From positions 221,696 to 267,477 of the forward strand of contig RHPI01003762.1 in NCBI GenBank assembly GCA_009103225.1: a DNA stretch of 45,782 nucleotides, read 5' to 3'. The notes beneath the pieces were generated by a model. That model was not told the DNA's origin. It did no database searches and saw nothing but the letters and a program-made list of their open reading frames with translations. Both the position numbers and the translations under genes were made by a program. This document shows, piece after piece, positions 10,424 to 21,137 of the stretch. Numbering within the stretch: position 1 is the stretch's first letter; each line of letters begins with the position of its first letter. Source of the stretch: Chlorokybus atmophyticus (lineage: Eukaryota; Streptophyta; Chlorokybophyceae; Chlorokybales; Chlorokybaceae).

Positions 10424-11345
10424 ATAGAGCGGGCTTTGTTCCGACCACATTGGGATGAAGATGACGAAGAGGTACATGGCTACCTGCCCCTCGAGTTGGT
10501 TTCATGCACGCGTGCCCCACGCAAAGTGGCTGCCGCAGCCACACGCAGTTACGTGCGCGCTCGGGAGGCTGCATCGGCCACATATGACAGCGCTCGCACA
10601 AGAGTCGCTGCTGTCGCCGCCGCCCCTTGCCGCACCGGCGACACGGCTCCCATTCCTTACAATAAGGAGCATAAGGATGCCACCGTTGAAGTGGCATTAC
10701 AAAATCCGGCCCGAACGCCGTTGGCTTGCGCAAGTGGACACGCACCTCTTGCTGACCCAGCCGTTGGGCACCTCACGCTTTCATCTACATGGGACACGGC
10801 AAGGTGCAAAGTCAACACATGGTAGCCACGGGGGTGGTGGAGTTCCATACCTTCTGGCCACAGCAGGGCATTACAGTGTTGGAGCTGTTGGGAGGCATCG
10901 GCAGTGGCCTCGCTGCGGTCCTAAACACAGGTGTTAAACAAACAGCCTTAAGCACCATCTGCATCAGCTGCACGAGCGCTATCCACAGCAACCGACCTTC
11001 GGTGTTGCAAGGCAGCCTCAAGGCATATGTCAAGCTTGACCACAGCCACTTCTACCTATGCAACCAACCGGGGCAACCGCGACGCGCACTTCCCACTTTA
11101 GTGTCCTACCCGGGGTCCTACGCCTCTCGTAATGGAGGTGACGGCATGGTGTTCGACAGCACAACAAAGCAATCCACAGCACGTGAGCACGAACGCGCCA
11201 TGGGCTTCTTGCCCGACAGTATCATAGGGTCCCAGCTAACCCGATTATTAGCAATGTCAACTGCTCGGCCGCGCCATGGACCAAAACAGCATGCTCTGGT
11301 TGCTGGAGCTGAGTTTCGCATTGCAGGACCGCCATGTGTCCTTTG
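10424..11345 (+). pseudogene. Remnant of a cytosine-5 DNA methyltransferase domain inside pol
   Basis: Seen: between protease and RT, 10879-10911 encodes LELLGGIGSGL, which fits methyltransferase motif I (SAM-binding, usually ELFxGxGxG). 11074-11118 encodes QPRRALPTLVSYPGS and 11179-11208 AREHERAMGF, which resemble the KxPT block and the motif IX area of C5-methyltransferases. After a frame change, 11267-11305 encodes GRAMDQNSMLWLL, like motif X (GNAMxxxxxxxL). The same frame runs straight on into the RT. Only about 160 bp separate motif I from the QPRR block. The catalytic Pro-Cys motif IV and the ENV motif VI are absent, so the domain is internally deleted and cannot be active. Known: cytosine methyltransferases have been reported inside retrotransposons of some algae and dinoflagellates. 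Assignment rests on motifs alone. Confidence 0.6.
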
Positions 11346-12915
11346 AGGATCTTGAACACCTAGCTGGGGGGTGGGCTGATTACGTTGCAGACACCAAGGC
11401 AGCTAACACAGCCCTCGAGGTGGCCCACATGGAGGAGCAAGCCGCACTGACAGTGGAAGACATCCCCGTGGTTGCAAACGCAATGTCATGGGACCACGCC
11501 ATTGGCCCTTTTGCCACAGATGACACACGAGAGAAGCTGGAGACTCTCCTCAACAAGTGGAGGAGCCAATTTAGCTTCAACGTAAAGGAGCTGGGTACAT
11601 GTTTAGTGTACCAGATGGACATTGAGCTAATGGACACCGAGCCGGTGTTCCAACGGCAATACAAGCTCTCCAAGGTGGAGGAGGACCTGGTGGAGCAAAG
11701 ATGTAAGGCTCTGCTGGACGCAGGCCTTATTGAGGAGTCCACATCGGACTTTGCCGCCGCGGTCATGCCATTGAAGAGAGATTCAGTTGGCAATTGTACA
11801 GAACGAAGTATGTGCGGCGACAATTGCCCCCTCAACAACAAGATCAAACAAGACAGGTACCCAATGCCTACAACAGAAGGTATCTTCGACGATGTAGGAG
11901 ACTGCACAGTCTTCAGCCCTCAACATGCGCCAAGGGTACAATCAAATCGCCATTAAAGACGAGGACAAGCACAAGTCTTCCTTCTGAGGCAACCGACAAC
12001 TATACCAATGAAAGGTGATGCCGTTCGGGCTGAAGAGCCCCCTGCTAAGTTCCAGCGCGTCATGCACAAAGCCTTGAAAGGGCTGGACTTCGCGCGATGC
12101 TACATTGATGACATCCTCATCTTCAGCCGCAGCAACGAAAAGCACCTATAGCACATCGAGGAGGTGCCGGTGAGACTCAAGGGGGTGGGGATAGCAATGC
12201 ACCCCGACAAGTGCACTTTCTTCACTCACAAGGTATCACACCTTGGGCACATAATTGTGCCCCACGGTGTGTACATACAGCAGGCAAAGGTGGAGGCCCT
12301 GGAAGCTATCCCTGCTCCAACGGACCTTACGCGCCTGCGCGCTTTCTTGGGGCTTGCCAACTATTATCGCCGATTCATGAAGGACTTCGCAAAGATTGCG
12401 CGGCCCCTCAACGAGCTACTGAAGAAAGAAGTGGAGTTTGCGTGGAAGGAGTCACAGGAGCAGGCTTCTCAGGAGATAAAGGGCAAGCTCACCATAGCTC
12501 CCATCCTTCAACGCCCTGACTACACCAAGCCCTTCATCCTCCACACCGACTGGAGCAAGCTTGGGATGGGGGATGTGCTGGTGCACGATGAGAATAAGAA
12601 GGAGCGGGTGGTGTCATATGCCAGCGGAAGCAATAACAGCACCGAGGCCAACTACAGCAGCTACGAGGGGGAGTGCCTCAATGCAGTGTGGGCTATCTCT
12701 TTCTTCCGACCTTTCCTCTTTATTTGACAATTCGAGTTGATCACCGATCATCAGCCACTCAAGTGGTTGATGACCAACCAACCTCTGACAGGGAAACTTG
12801 CTTGCTGGGCCCTGCTATTGCAGTAGTATAACTTCGAGCTCGACCACTGCGCCGGTCTTACCAACCAAGACGCCTGTGGCCTCAGTCGTAACCCTCACCT
12901 CAGCACCAACGGTAC
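11276..12915 (+). pseudogene. Reverse transcriptase and RNase H of Ty3 element 1
   Basis: RT landmarks in order: RQYKLSKVEEDLVEQ (11650), LLDAGLIEES, KQDRYPMP, RQGYNQIAI, KVMPFGLK and the catalytic YIDD at 12101-12112. Then come HLGHIIV, LRAFLGLANYYRRF (finger-thumb region) and RNase H starting at LHTDWSKLG (12537). ITDHQPLKW follows at 12740. RT copies element RNA into DNA and RNase H removes the template. Premature stops lie near 11986, 12010, 12149, 12725 and 12826, with frame changes near 11930 and 12040, so the protein cannot be made. Confidence 0.85.
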
Positions 12916-13210
12916 AACCGGAGCTCGGCATGAGCTCGGCCCTACAGCAGCAGCTCCCACCGTGGCAGTTATGTTGGCTGCTGCCGCATTACGCTCAGGG
13001 CGCAAGACCAACACTACTGCCACATTGACGGCGGAGGAGATTCTTGCCCTTGAGTCTACCTGCCTCACAGTGACTAAACCCCTAAGGGACGCCCTCGCAG
13101 TCGACCTTGAAGTCGATGACACCGAGCTGGCACCCACTGACACCAGGTTGGACATATGGCTGAACCAGCCACCACTTTCCTTCCTTTAAAATGGCCAGCT
13201 TCCATCCAGC

Positions 13211-14220
13211 ATGAGTGCACGAGAGAGAGATCGTGTTAACCAATGCACCCGCCACTATCGGTGGGCAGACGGCAAGCTGTATCGCCGTTTTCATGATGAA
13301 GACAAGGAGGTGCCGACACCAGCCACACGCGAGGGCATCATTGCTGCCCTCCACACTGAGTTTGGACATTTCGGTGTCAAGCGTACAGTCAGCCTAGTAA
13401 GAGCACGATATTGGTGGTATGAGTTGTCCAAGCAGGTGCAGGAATTCGTAGGTCACTGCCAATAGTGTGACCTGGTGCGCGCCAGCCTCAACACACGCAG
13501 CGCCACCTTGCATCCACTACCCATCTCGGGTCTCTTCTATCGTTGGGGACTCGACATCTTGGGAGACTTGGCACCCTCGGCACTTGGCAACTGTTACGTC
13601 CTGGTCATGATCGAGCACTTCTCCATATGGGTGGAGCTGGTGCCACTACCCGACAAGGGCAGCAGGGGGGTGTCTCAAGCCTTCCTCTCCCATATCCTCA
13701 GCCGGTTCGGCAGCTGTGCTGAGGTCATCACCGACGAAGGCACTGAGTTCAGAGGGGAGTTCGACACCCTTTTCGATATATGCTACATCAATCATCGCCG
13801 TACTGCGCGTGACCACCCCCATGCCAACGGTCTCACTGAGCGTATAGTGCAGACCATTAAGAAGGCACTCCGCAAGTACGTGCTGGACTATGAGAAGAAC
13901 ACCTGGGATGACCACCTTCCGTGGGTGGCCCTTTGATACCGATTGTCAAAGCAGGCGGCTCTGCGCGAGTACAACCCATACTACCTGCTGTTCGACCGTC
14001 CGCCATTGCTTCCCTGTCGTGCACAGCAGGAAGTAGATCGTGTGGTGAACAATCTTGACGATCCCGACTTGATGCACCACGACATTATCACACGTGCCGC
14101 GCTGTTCGAGCGCACCGTCCCTATGGCCTTCAACAACCTATGCATCGCGCTGCACCGCGACACTCTGCGCTACGAGCGTGTGCGCAGCAGCTTCTACAAG
14201 GAGTGCCAATGGCGGTTTTA
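13211..14220 (+). pseudogene. Integrase of Ty3 element 1
   Basis: An N-terminal H-H-C-C zinc-binding segment (HFGVKRTVSLVRARYWW, then CQ-stop-CD with its second Cys after a TAG at 13463) leads into the DDE core. Candidate catalytic residues are the Asp of WGLDILGD (13545), the Asp of ITDEGTEF (13732) and the Glu of HANGLTERI (13840). A TGA at 13934 interrupts the ...WVAL / YRLSKQ junction, and the frame continues to 14220. The region joins linear element DNA to the chromosome. The DDE triad is preserved, so the breaks are point lesions in an otherwise recognisable domain. Confidence 0.85.
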
Positions 14221-14621
14221 AGCAGGGCTTTGCCTACCGCATGGCAGCCACCAAGGACACGCTCGACACCTCCGTGAACCGCACCGTCTACAAGGTACTC
14301 AAGGTGTACCCCACAGGGGTGCTGGACCTCCTGAGTAAAAACGGAGAGAGGTTGAAAGACAACAACATGGTGAACTGCGCGCCATGTCACCTCCCTTATG
14401 TAGCCGGCTTTAGGCGCATCCAGCACCCTCGCCCCGCCCGCAGCACACGCTGTGAACGCTGCGGCAGCGCCGACGACGACGCACTCATGATGCTCTGCAA
14501 TGGCTGTGTGAACAAGGGCCTGCAGTGCTACTGTCTGGAGCCCCCATTGGACGCAATATCCATGGAGGAGTATTGGTGCGACGATTGCCGCGCCAACGGC
14601 CCTCCTCACTTGCGTTGGTAG
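14221..14621 (+). pseudogene. Integrase C-terminal region ending in a PHD-like zinc finger
   Basis: After a frame change near 14220 the frame runs to TAG at 14619-14621. A GPY/F-like beta segment (VYKVLKVYPTGVLDLL) is followed by a Cys-rich finger at 14451-14588: CERC, CNGC, GLQCYCLEPPLD and CDDC. Spacing and the CLEPPL/W-C-x2-C signature match the PHD family, which reads histone H3 tails. The usual metal-binding His (GYH-x-x-C) is replaced by Gln, with a Cys one residue later that might take its place. In place of the chromodomain of chromoviruses, this element may have used a PHD reader to choose target chromatin (inference). Confidence 0.7.
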
Positions 14622-14675
14622 CTGAATCTTGGAGCTGGAACCTCCCCAGAAACTCCGGAGGGGTGGCTTGTTTAC

Positions 14676-14904
14676 TGTGTGTCCTACAGCACAGCACGTA
14701 CACCATGAAAGACACCGACTCCACATGTCCGTATTATTCAGCAGCAGCGAAGCAGCTCCACAAAGCCCTTGTCGCAAAAAGAGCTGGGTTATCCTTTGCT
14801 TTTGCTACACGTTACAGCATATTAAAGTAGCATGGCTAGCGAGCATGTCTTTCCCCGCAGGTGTCTGAGACAGCGTGACCCTCAACTCTCCTCGACCCGA
14901 CAGC
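14676..14904 (+). repeat. 3' untranslated interior, first copy of duplicated block
   Basis: This sequence before the 3' LTR is repeated at 15498-15733 with about 85-90% identity by eye. Shared blocks include CCGTATTATTCAGCAGCAGC and AGCATGTCTTTCCCCGCAG. Confidence 0.8.
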
Positions 14905-15502
14905 TGTCATTCCTATGTCCGCGCATACCAGCCTTCATCGGGCATGCCTACATTGAAGCCCTCACCCGGCCTACCAGCATACCGACCTGCGCGCGTCAAT
15001 GACCAGTAGCTAGGTCATGACGCTATATTAGCTCATGACCATAGCCTACATAGGCACCGCGCGTAGCTGTTCGGTTATGTGAGTTCAGATATAAGTTGTG
15101 TTTTATAGCGAGTGGGGATTATTGTGGAGATAGCCTCGATATGACCATTAGCTTATGTTCCGAATAGTCATGATTTGATTTGTATAAGTAGTCACGGTGT
15201 TTACCGGATCAGCTGGTGACACTGTCAGTGAGAAAGCTAAGAGCTTGTGAAACTTGAACCACGAACACGCCGTCCCGGTTACCAACAAACCCCTCACCAT
15301 GTGAGAGCCATTGCATGCTCGTGTGCGCCGCGCTGTCACTGCTATGAGCATGGTGTGCTTGGTTGCGGTGTGCGAGTTGGCATCAGTCAAAGCATAGCAT
15401 CCCCGTGTTGCTTGCTCATTCACCTCACTTAATAGTGTAACACATTTTCCACTTATGCAAAGAAATATGCAAACAGCACTACATATAGTAATGGTTTATT
15501 GA
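14905..15502 (+). repeat. 3' LTR of Ty3 element 1
   Basis: Direct repeat of 5231-5830, starting TGTCAT. Its end is blurred because the duplicated interior block follows without a gap. Confidence 0.8.
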
Positions 15503-15733
15503 TTGTGTTTCCTACAGCACAGCATGTATATCAAGGAGGACACCGACTCCACATGTCCGTATTATTCAGCAGCAGCGGAGCAGCTCCACAAAGCACTTGT
15601 CGCCAGAAGAGCTAAGTTGTCTTTTGCTTTTGCTACACGCTACATCATGTTGCAATAGCATGGCTAGCGAGCATGTCTTTCCCCGCAGCTGTGCAAGACA
15701 GCGTGACCCTCGACTCTTCTCGACCCGACATTT
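15498..15733 (+). repeat. Second copy of the pre-LTR interior block
   Basis: Repeats 14676-14904 and ends at TTTGTCAT, exactly where another LTR would begin, after which similarity stops. The likely reading is a second element that lost nearly all its interior and whose own 3' LTR is missing. Confidence 0.7.
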
Positions 15734-17815
15734 GTCATGCAGCCTTTATGACTGTGCAACGTAAGGTGTGATGGCGACTAGCGCCTACCGTATTGCGGGA
15801 CTACTTGACGCACGCAATGCAACCTGCACGAAGCGCACACGAAGAACAACTTTCAATAGCCCGGCTTGTTGGCAAGTAAAGTTACCGAAGGCGCGGCAAC
15901 GCTGCGCGCTGTTGTCTTATATGTGATGTTACTTAATTGTAAAATTGCAAATGCTCATAGCAAGTGTGATGATGTATTGCAAATATGTTGTGCAGAATAT
16001 ATCAAAATGATTTTGCACAAGTATAAAATACCATTTGCAACAGCGTGCGTTGTAACAAGCACACATCGTATATATAGTCACACGTTCTGCTTGCAAGAGT
16101 GCTTTTAGAAAGTGATTTGCAGTAACGCAGCTATGCGTGTTACGTTTTGTCATGATCAAGCGTAAAATGCACAGCATGTTTTGCCGATAGTGGCTGGCTT
16201 ACACGTCTAACGCGTGTGCTAATTGTAGCACAACCCTCAAGCCTCGTGTTTGACACACATGACCTCACAATAGACAATGTTACTTGGATGAATTCCACCC
16301 TTTGCATATGAAAAGCAAGTACACGTGAATGTAAGATTTGTGAGCTGATTGGTACATGCATTTGCACAACATCACTGACTTAACCATGCAGTTAGCAACA
16401 TGCACTTTCATGTTGCATATACGATTATCAGGCAAACCACCTGTAAACTTTGCACATCCGGCCGTCACGATTATCACGACTTTACTTTCGGATTCAGTAG
16501 TGATATGTTTTTTTAATTGACATGCCACTATGCATGATAGGTAGAGGCATGTTTTTTGAGACATTTAGGTTTTGCTCAATTCCTCAAAACATTTCGTATA
16601 CAATTCCGCCATTCAACTCGTTATGATTATGAGATAGCAACACTCGTCGGGACGCAGCGAGCGGCCAGCTATCTCTCACCGTGGGAGCTACTCGAGCTGT
16701 CTGTCACCGCCGATCGACCTACAACGTTTGCCGACCGTTCAGATATCGTTGCATTTCAAAGTTGAACGGCACAAGTTGCACTGATGATTTCATTTGGTTT
16801 TCGTTACCGTCCTGTCCAATGGCTATGCGCGCACGTGCAAATAATAGCGGCGGCTAGAAGTTTAAAACTTCTGGCCGTCTGTGGGCTGCTGCCTGAGCGG
16901 CGGAGGCAGCGGTAGTCGCTGGCGTGTAAAGCTACAGCGCTGCAGAGCTGCACCACGGTGCTGTGTGTAATGTTGAAGTCAAGCTTGAACGGAAAAAAGT
17001 TTCACCCTGCGTTGGCTCCGTGCCTGTGTTTCACACATGCACGTGCGCACACTCTTTCACACACTTGCGTTGATGCTTACATGTTTGCTGCCTCCCCCTC
17101 TAGAGATCGGCATCCCCCACTCTACACGCGCTACCTTGAGAGACTGGTGCTCAGCACGCACATGTGCATGGGTACATACGCACACACGAATGCGCGCACA
17201 ATGTTTTTGTGCGTGACTACATATGTACGATAATAACAGTTGGTAGAGCAAGTGCAACTGGCACACAACAGTCGCATATGTTGCAGGCCGTCCGAGCTGT
17301 GGGGGACGTGGTGGCGACCTACCACAAGGACTCAGTCCCGCACTGCTTTGCTCTTGTTGGCAGCGCATACAACTCAGAGGTTGGGCTTGTTCAGATCAGC
17401 ATGCATGGGCACTCGCGCATATGCGGACATGCACGCATGCACGCATAGAGAGACGCACGCTCACACATGTACACGCGTGGCACTCACGCACATGAAGCTG
17501 CATCAAGCATGCACTGACACACCATGCTCACATAAACATGCACGCTCATCCGCACCGCACGTGCAAACTCGTGTCGCTGCAGCTTCAGACGCTCAGTGAG
17601 CGGCTGAATGTGGTGCTCGCGTTTCATTACAAGGACAATGCTGCCTTGGGTGAGTTGAGAGCTGCATACCATTTGGCATGTGTGGCTTGAAACACGAGTT
17701 GACATGTTCGTATGCTCAGGGGAAGATGGAGCCCATCAGCCGAGAACAGGAGGTCATGCGGCACGCCACTGGCCTTAATACGCTGTGTGCAGCGCACGTG
17801 CATGCGTGTGTGCGC
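15734..17815. other. AT-rich non-coding stretch
   Basis: No gene could be supported. A few possible short exons at 17287-17377, 17583-17649 and 17720 onward have splice-like edges, but joining them gives an early stop. The rest has scattered CA/TG-rich runs. Confidence 0.35.
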
Positions 17816-18590
17816 GCTGGTGGGTGGGTGGGTGGGTGGGGTTGGGTGAGCACATGTGTGTGCGTGCGCGCGCTTGCATGTGCGAGTTGGACAACGCAAC
17901 CTCACGCACGCTCGCACACGTGCTCGTACACGCATGAGCCAGCACGCACACAGCCTCACACTCGCACGCCACATACACGCAGCCTCACGCACTCACGCAT
18001 GCAGGCACATACATACACACATACATCCATACACGCAGGCCACACGCACGCAGCCTCACGCATGCACACACGCGACATACCCACAGCCTCACGCCCGCAT
18101 GCATGCACGCATGCACTTACACGCGCACGCACATACATACACACATACATACATACACGCACGCGCACACGGACATGCACGCCACACGCACGCAGCCTCA
18201 CGCATACACGCACGCGACATACCCACAGCCTCACTCACGCATGCATGCACGCATGCACTTACGCGCATGCAAGTGCACACACAATCACGCTTACACACGC
18301 CACATACATGCAGCCTCACGCACGCACGCACGCACTGACATACACGCACGCACGCACACGCACAGGCACGCCACACATATGCAGCCTCACGCATACAGGC
18401 ACGCTGCATACATACGCACGCACGCACCAGCATGCACACGCATGCGCTACATATACACAGCTTCACGCACACACTTGCTGGTGCAGGTGTCAACACGCAC
18501 GCCTCACACGCGTGCCATATATACATAGCCTAACACGCACGCGCACACACGTCCACAGCAACTTACACCTACATGTGGGCCATCTCAGGG
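17816..18590. repeat. CACGCA/CATACA-type minisatellite
   Basis: Begins with GGTGGGTGGGTGGGTGGG and continues as about 750 bp of alternating purine-pyrimidine CACGCA, CACACA, CATGCA and CATACA words. A longer unit of about 143 bp is repeated at about 18038 and 18181; the shared text includes GACATACCCACAGCCTCAC. Short phrases such as CAGCCTCACGCA recur throughout. The long His/Thr/Arg-rich open frames on both strands are by-products of this repeat. Confidence 0.85.
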
Positions 18591-19790
18591 CCTTAAAGCC
18601 GGTGTGAAATCAAGTGATGGTCACTCCACCATCAACAGCAGCTGCAGTCAACCGCACTTCCTTGTAATGTGTGGTTGGGGCGGCGGCTGTGTTGCTGCTA
18701 CAACTTATGTCGCGCAGACAACCCCGCCCCCCTTAGCCAGCCCTGTAGATACTTGTGTAAGACTTAGACTTGTTGACTTGACAGTGGGTTTCTTGCATCT
18801 GTGCATGTATTTGTGCCCCTATGCATGCTGCATGTGCGTGCTAGTTTTTTTCCCATATGTGTCTTTGATGGTGTAGGTGTGAGTGCAAGCATGCGGCACA
18901 ACCCATCACCCATCATTATACCGATTACATAAAGGATCATGCACAACGTAGCTATCAATCGCTCGCAGCAAGAATAATGGACACACAAATAGGAACATTT
19001 GAACGGCCGGGGTGTAAAGCTTACAACCTCCAAACTTCACCTACTCAAATACAGCTACATGCAAAATGTGCGTGCATGTACATACACATGCACTTGCGTG
19101 CAATAACGCAAATCTTTCGGCATGACTGACTAGGGACTGAGGGAATGACCCTGCCTGACCCTAACGGACCCTAACGACTTGGGCCATAAAGGGGGTGAGT
19201 GGACTGCCGATGCATATCATGGACAATTTGTAACGGCCGGCTGCTTGTCGTACTTAGTACTGGTTTAATGTTTGCCGGTTATAACCTTTAAGCAAATTGT
19301 GATCACGGCCGACCACCGATTGTACAGGACCCGCGGCGGCAACTTACTTACAATAGCAATTAGGTGACCTCTCGGGCCCGTAATGGCGACTAATGATACC
19401 CGTCAGTGCCTTTTCACCGGCGGCCGGCTACCGACCGTACAAAGCGCGCGGCGGCGACATGCCTTTATTGGTAAGCAAGTCTCCGCTTAGTCTTACCTTA
19501 AGAACGAGCGATGGCGGCGGTGTGACTGTGACATATCAGTCCCAAACAGTTAAGTGGAACACTTACTGGACTTACGGTACCATAAGTCTACGAGGATACA
19601 TGGCAAACTCGTACCATCTGATGCATCGAATGGTAGGAGTGTGCCATAGTACTTGTATCCTCACGGACCTATGTTCAATGGCGCTATTGAACCATGGTAC
19701 GATATCGCCAATGAAGCCGTTGCGCTTTTGAAACGCTGCTGCCCAAGTAGCAGCGCTTCAAACGTACAACGGCTTGAAGCAAGTTGGGCA
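18591..19790. other. Non-coding stretch, nothing recognised
   Basis: No open frame has coding character, and no RNA gene or transposon end was recognised. A short CCTGACCCTAACGGACCCTAACG run occurs at about 19150. Confidence 0.35.
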
Positions 19791-20070
19791 GGTGTGCGGC
19801 GGCGGCGATTATGGCACAATAGGTGAGACTGTTTGCATTTGTATACATGTGTGAGTGCCGTTGTGTTGAGCGCAATAGCGTAGCGTCACACTGCCTTTCT
19901 TGCCGAGCAGACCAGGCCGACCTGGCCAGGTCAGGCTAGGGGCGGCGGCGGCAATAATGGCATCGTAGGTGAATTGGTTTGTGTATGTGTGTGTGTATAT
20001 AATGCCGTTGTGTTGCGTAGTAGCCTAACCGCTCTGCTTGCTGAGCAGGTCAGGCGGAGGTGCTAAAGCG
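19791..20070. repeat. Two-copy tandem duplication, about 140 bp
   Basis: Two diverged copies start at about 19795 and 19938. Each has GGCGGCGGCG followed by ATTATGGCA or AATAATGGCATC, a TAGGTGA, a GT-rich run, TGCCGTTGTGTTG and a GAGCAG(A/G) end. A (GGCGGAGGG)-type run follows to about 20135. Confidence 0.6.
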
Positions 20071-20135
20071 GCAACAAGGCGGCGGAGGGGGAGGGGGAGC
20101 GGCGGCGCAGGACAAGGCGGCGGAGGGGCGGCGAC

Positions 20136-21115
20136 TTAATTAAGGACTTCCTGTAAGGGCAGTGGAGGGTAGTTGTTACGTTGAGCATTTGCACTATGCC
20201 ATGTAAGCAAAAGGCGCTTACATGTTAAGGTTTCCTTAGGACTTATAGTTATTCAAGCCCCCACCCAAGGGGCTATTGTAACCGTAGTGGAGTAGAAGAA
20301 GTAGTAGTAATAGTGGATTACAATATACTATAGCAACAGCATGTAATGTGTTATTACTTTATGTTTCACAATTTTGAATGGCAATTTCGCTTGTGACATG
20401 CCGTCTCTCTCTCACAATATGAACAATATCTGTTAGTACCTTCGAAAGTGATGTCAGGTAGCATAACGTATTGTACAGGTACCTGACAGTTAAATCCCTT
20501 CGACGTAAAGTCGCCTGTGCCTAACTGTTGGGTACCTTCGGTTGGTTAGGTCAAGTCCCCTTTGCTTAACTAATGGGTACCTTACAGGTATCTACCAATT
20601 AGAGTCAGTCCCTTCATGCAGACGGCCGCCGACTCATGGTGACGGCCATTTATACACATGTCTTTATATCGAGATTACAGTTGGACTGAGCCACGACATT
20701 TGAAATGGGTATCTTCAGGTGCACGACAATTGCCAATATTTAATCGGTCGATAGGGGAAACATTTTGCAACGAATTGACATTTAAAGTAAGCCCTTCAAT
20801 TCAACGTAGTGACTGAGCATATCATTAATAGAGTAAAATAAGCTTCGTCTACACACGTATAGGTTGCTTCCTTCCATACGAGTTGCTTACCGTCATGAAA
20901 TATGTGTGTGTTTGCACATGCTATGGTGAATCCATATAAATGTAGGTGTATATGCATGTAAGAGTAATGATGTGCAAGGTTTGAAAGCTTTATACACTTA
21001 TCAGTGTGTTGTATAGTAGACCAACATGCAAAGCATAGGAAGTGTGACAAAGCACACTTAAATTGCTATATAACGCCAGCCTTTGTCTTCAATGTCGTTG
21101 TGCTTTATTTAGCAT
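20136..21115. other. AT-rich non-coding stretch
   Basis: No gene supported. 20455-20610 has several loosely repeated GGTACCT.../CCCTT(C/T)G phrases, possibly an old short tandem repeat. Confidence 0.35.
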
Positions 21116-21137
21116 GGGTTAGGGTTAGGGTTAGGGT
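21116..21137 (+). repeat. Interstitial telomere-type repeat
   Basis: Three and a half units of GGGTTA in the same orientation and type as the terminal array at the right edge. Confidence 0.8.

Larger units (their letters stand above)
5231..15502 (+). mobile_element. Ty3/gypsy element 1: Gag-PR-methyltransferase remnant-RT-RH-IN-PHD
   Basis: Two direct repeats of about 600 bp (5231-5830 and 14905-15502) flank a 9-kb interior. In order it holds Gag, two CCHC knuckles, a coding-like spacer, an aspartic protease, a remnant of a cytosine-5 methyltransferase domain, reverse transcriptase, RNase H, integrase and a PHD-like finger. RT before integrase places it in Ty3/gypsy. The coding region is cut by many stops and frame changes, and the LTRs differ by well over 10% by eye, so this is an old, dead copy. 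No primer-binding site or polypurine tract was recognised. The 3' LTR is followed by a second copy of the sequence that precedes it, so the right-hand boundary is rearranged. Confidence 0.85.

Noticed and set aside
11380-11907. Minus-strand frame opposite the RT
   Set aside because: Antisense of the RT N-terminal region; no motif on that strand.
13463-13465. TAG as a reassigned Gln codon, given several TAGs at places where Gln would fit (13463, 12826, 12149)
   Set aside because: TGA and frameshifts also occur in the same pol, and the ABC transporter and Gag frames end normally; damage explains it better than a variant code.
17271-17780. Three short plus-strand exon-like pieces with GT/AG edges
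   Set aside because: Joining 17649 to 17720 in phase gives a stop after about 20 codons; no family and no start.
17678-18607. 309-codon His/Thr/Arg-rich frame and its mirror frames
   Set aside because: Arises from the CACGCA minisatellite; all frames on both strands are open for the same reason.
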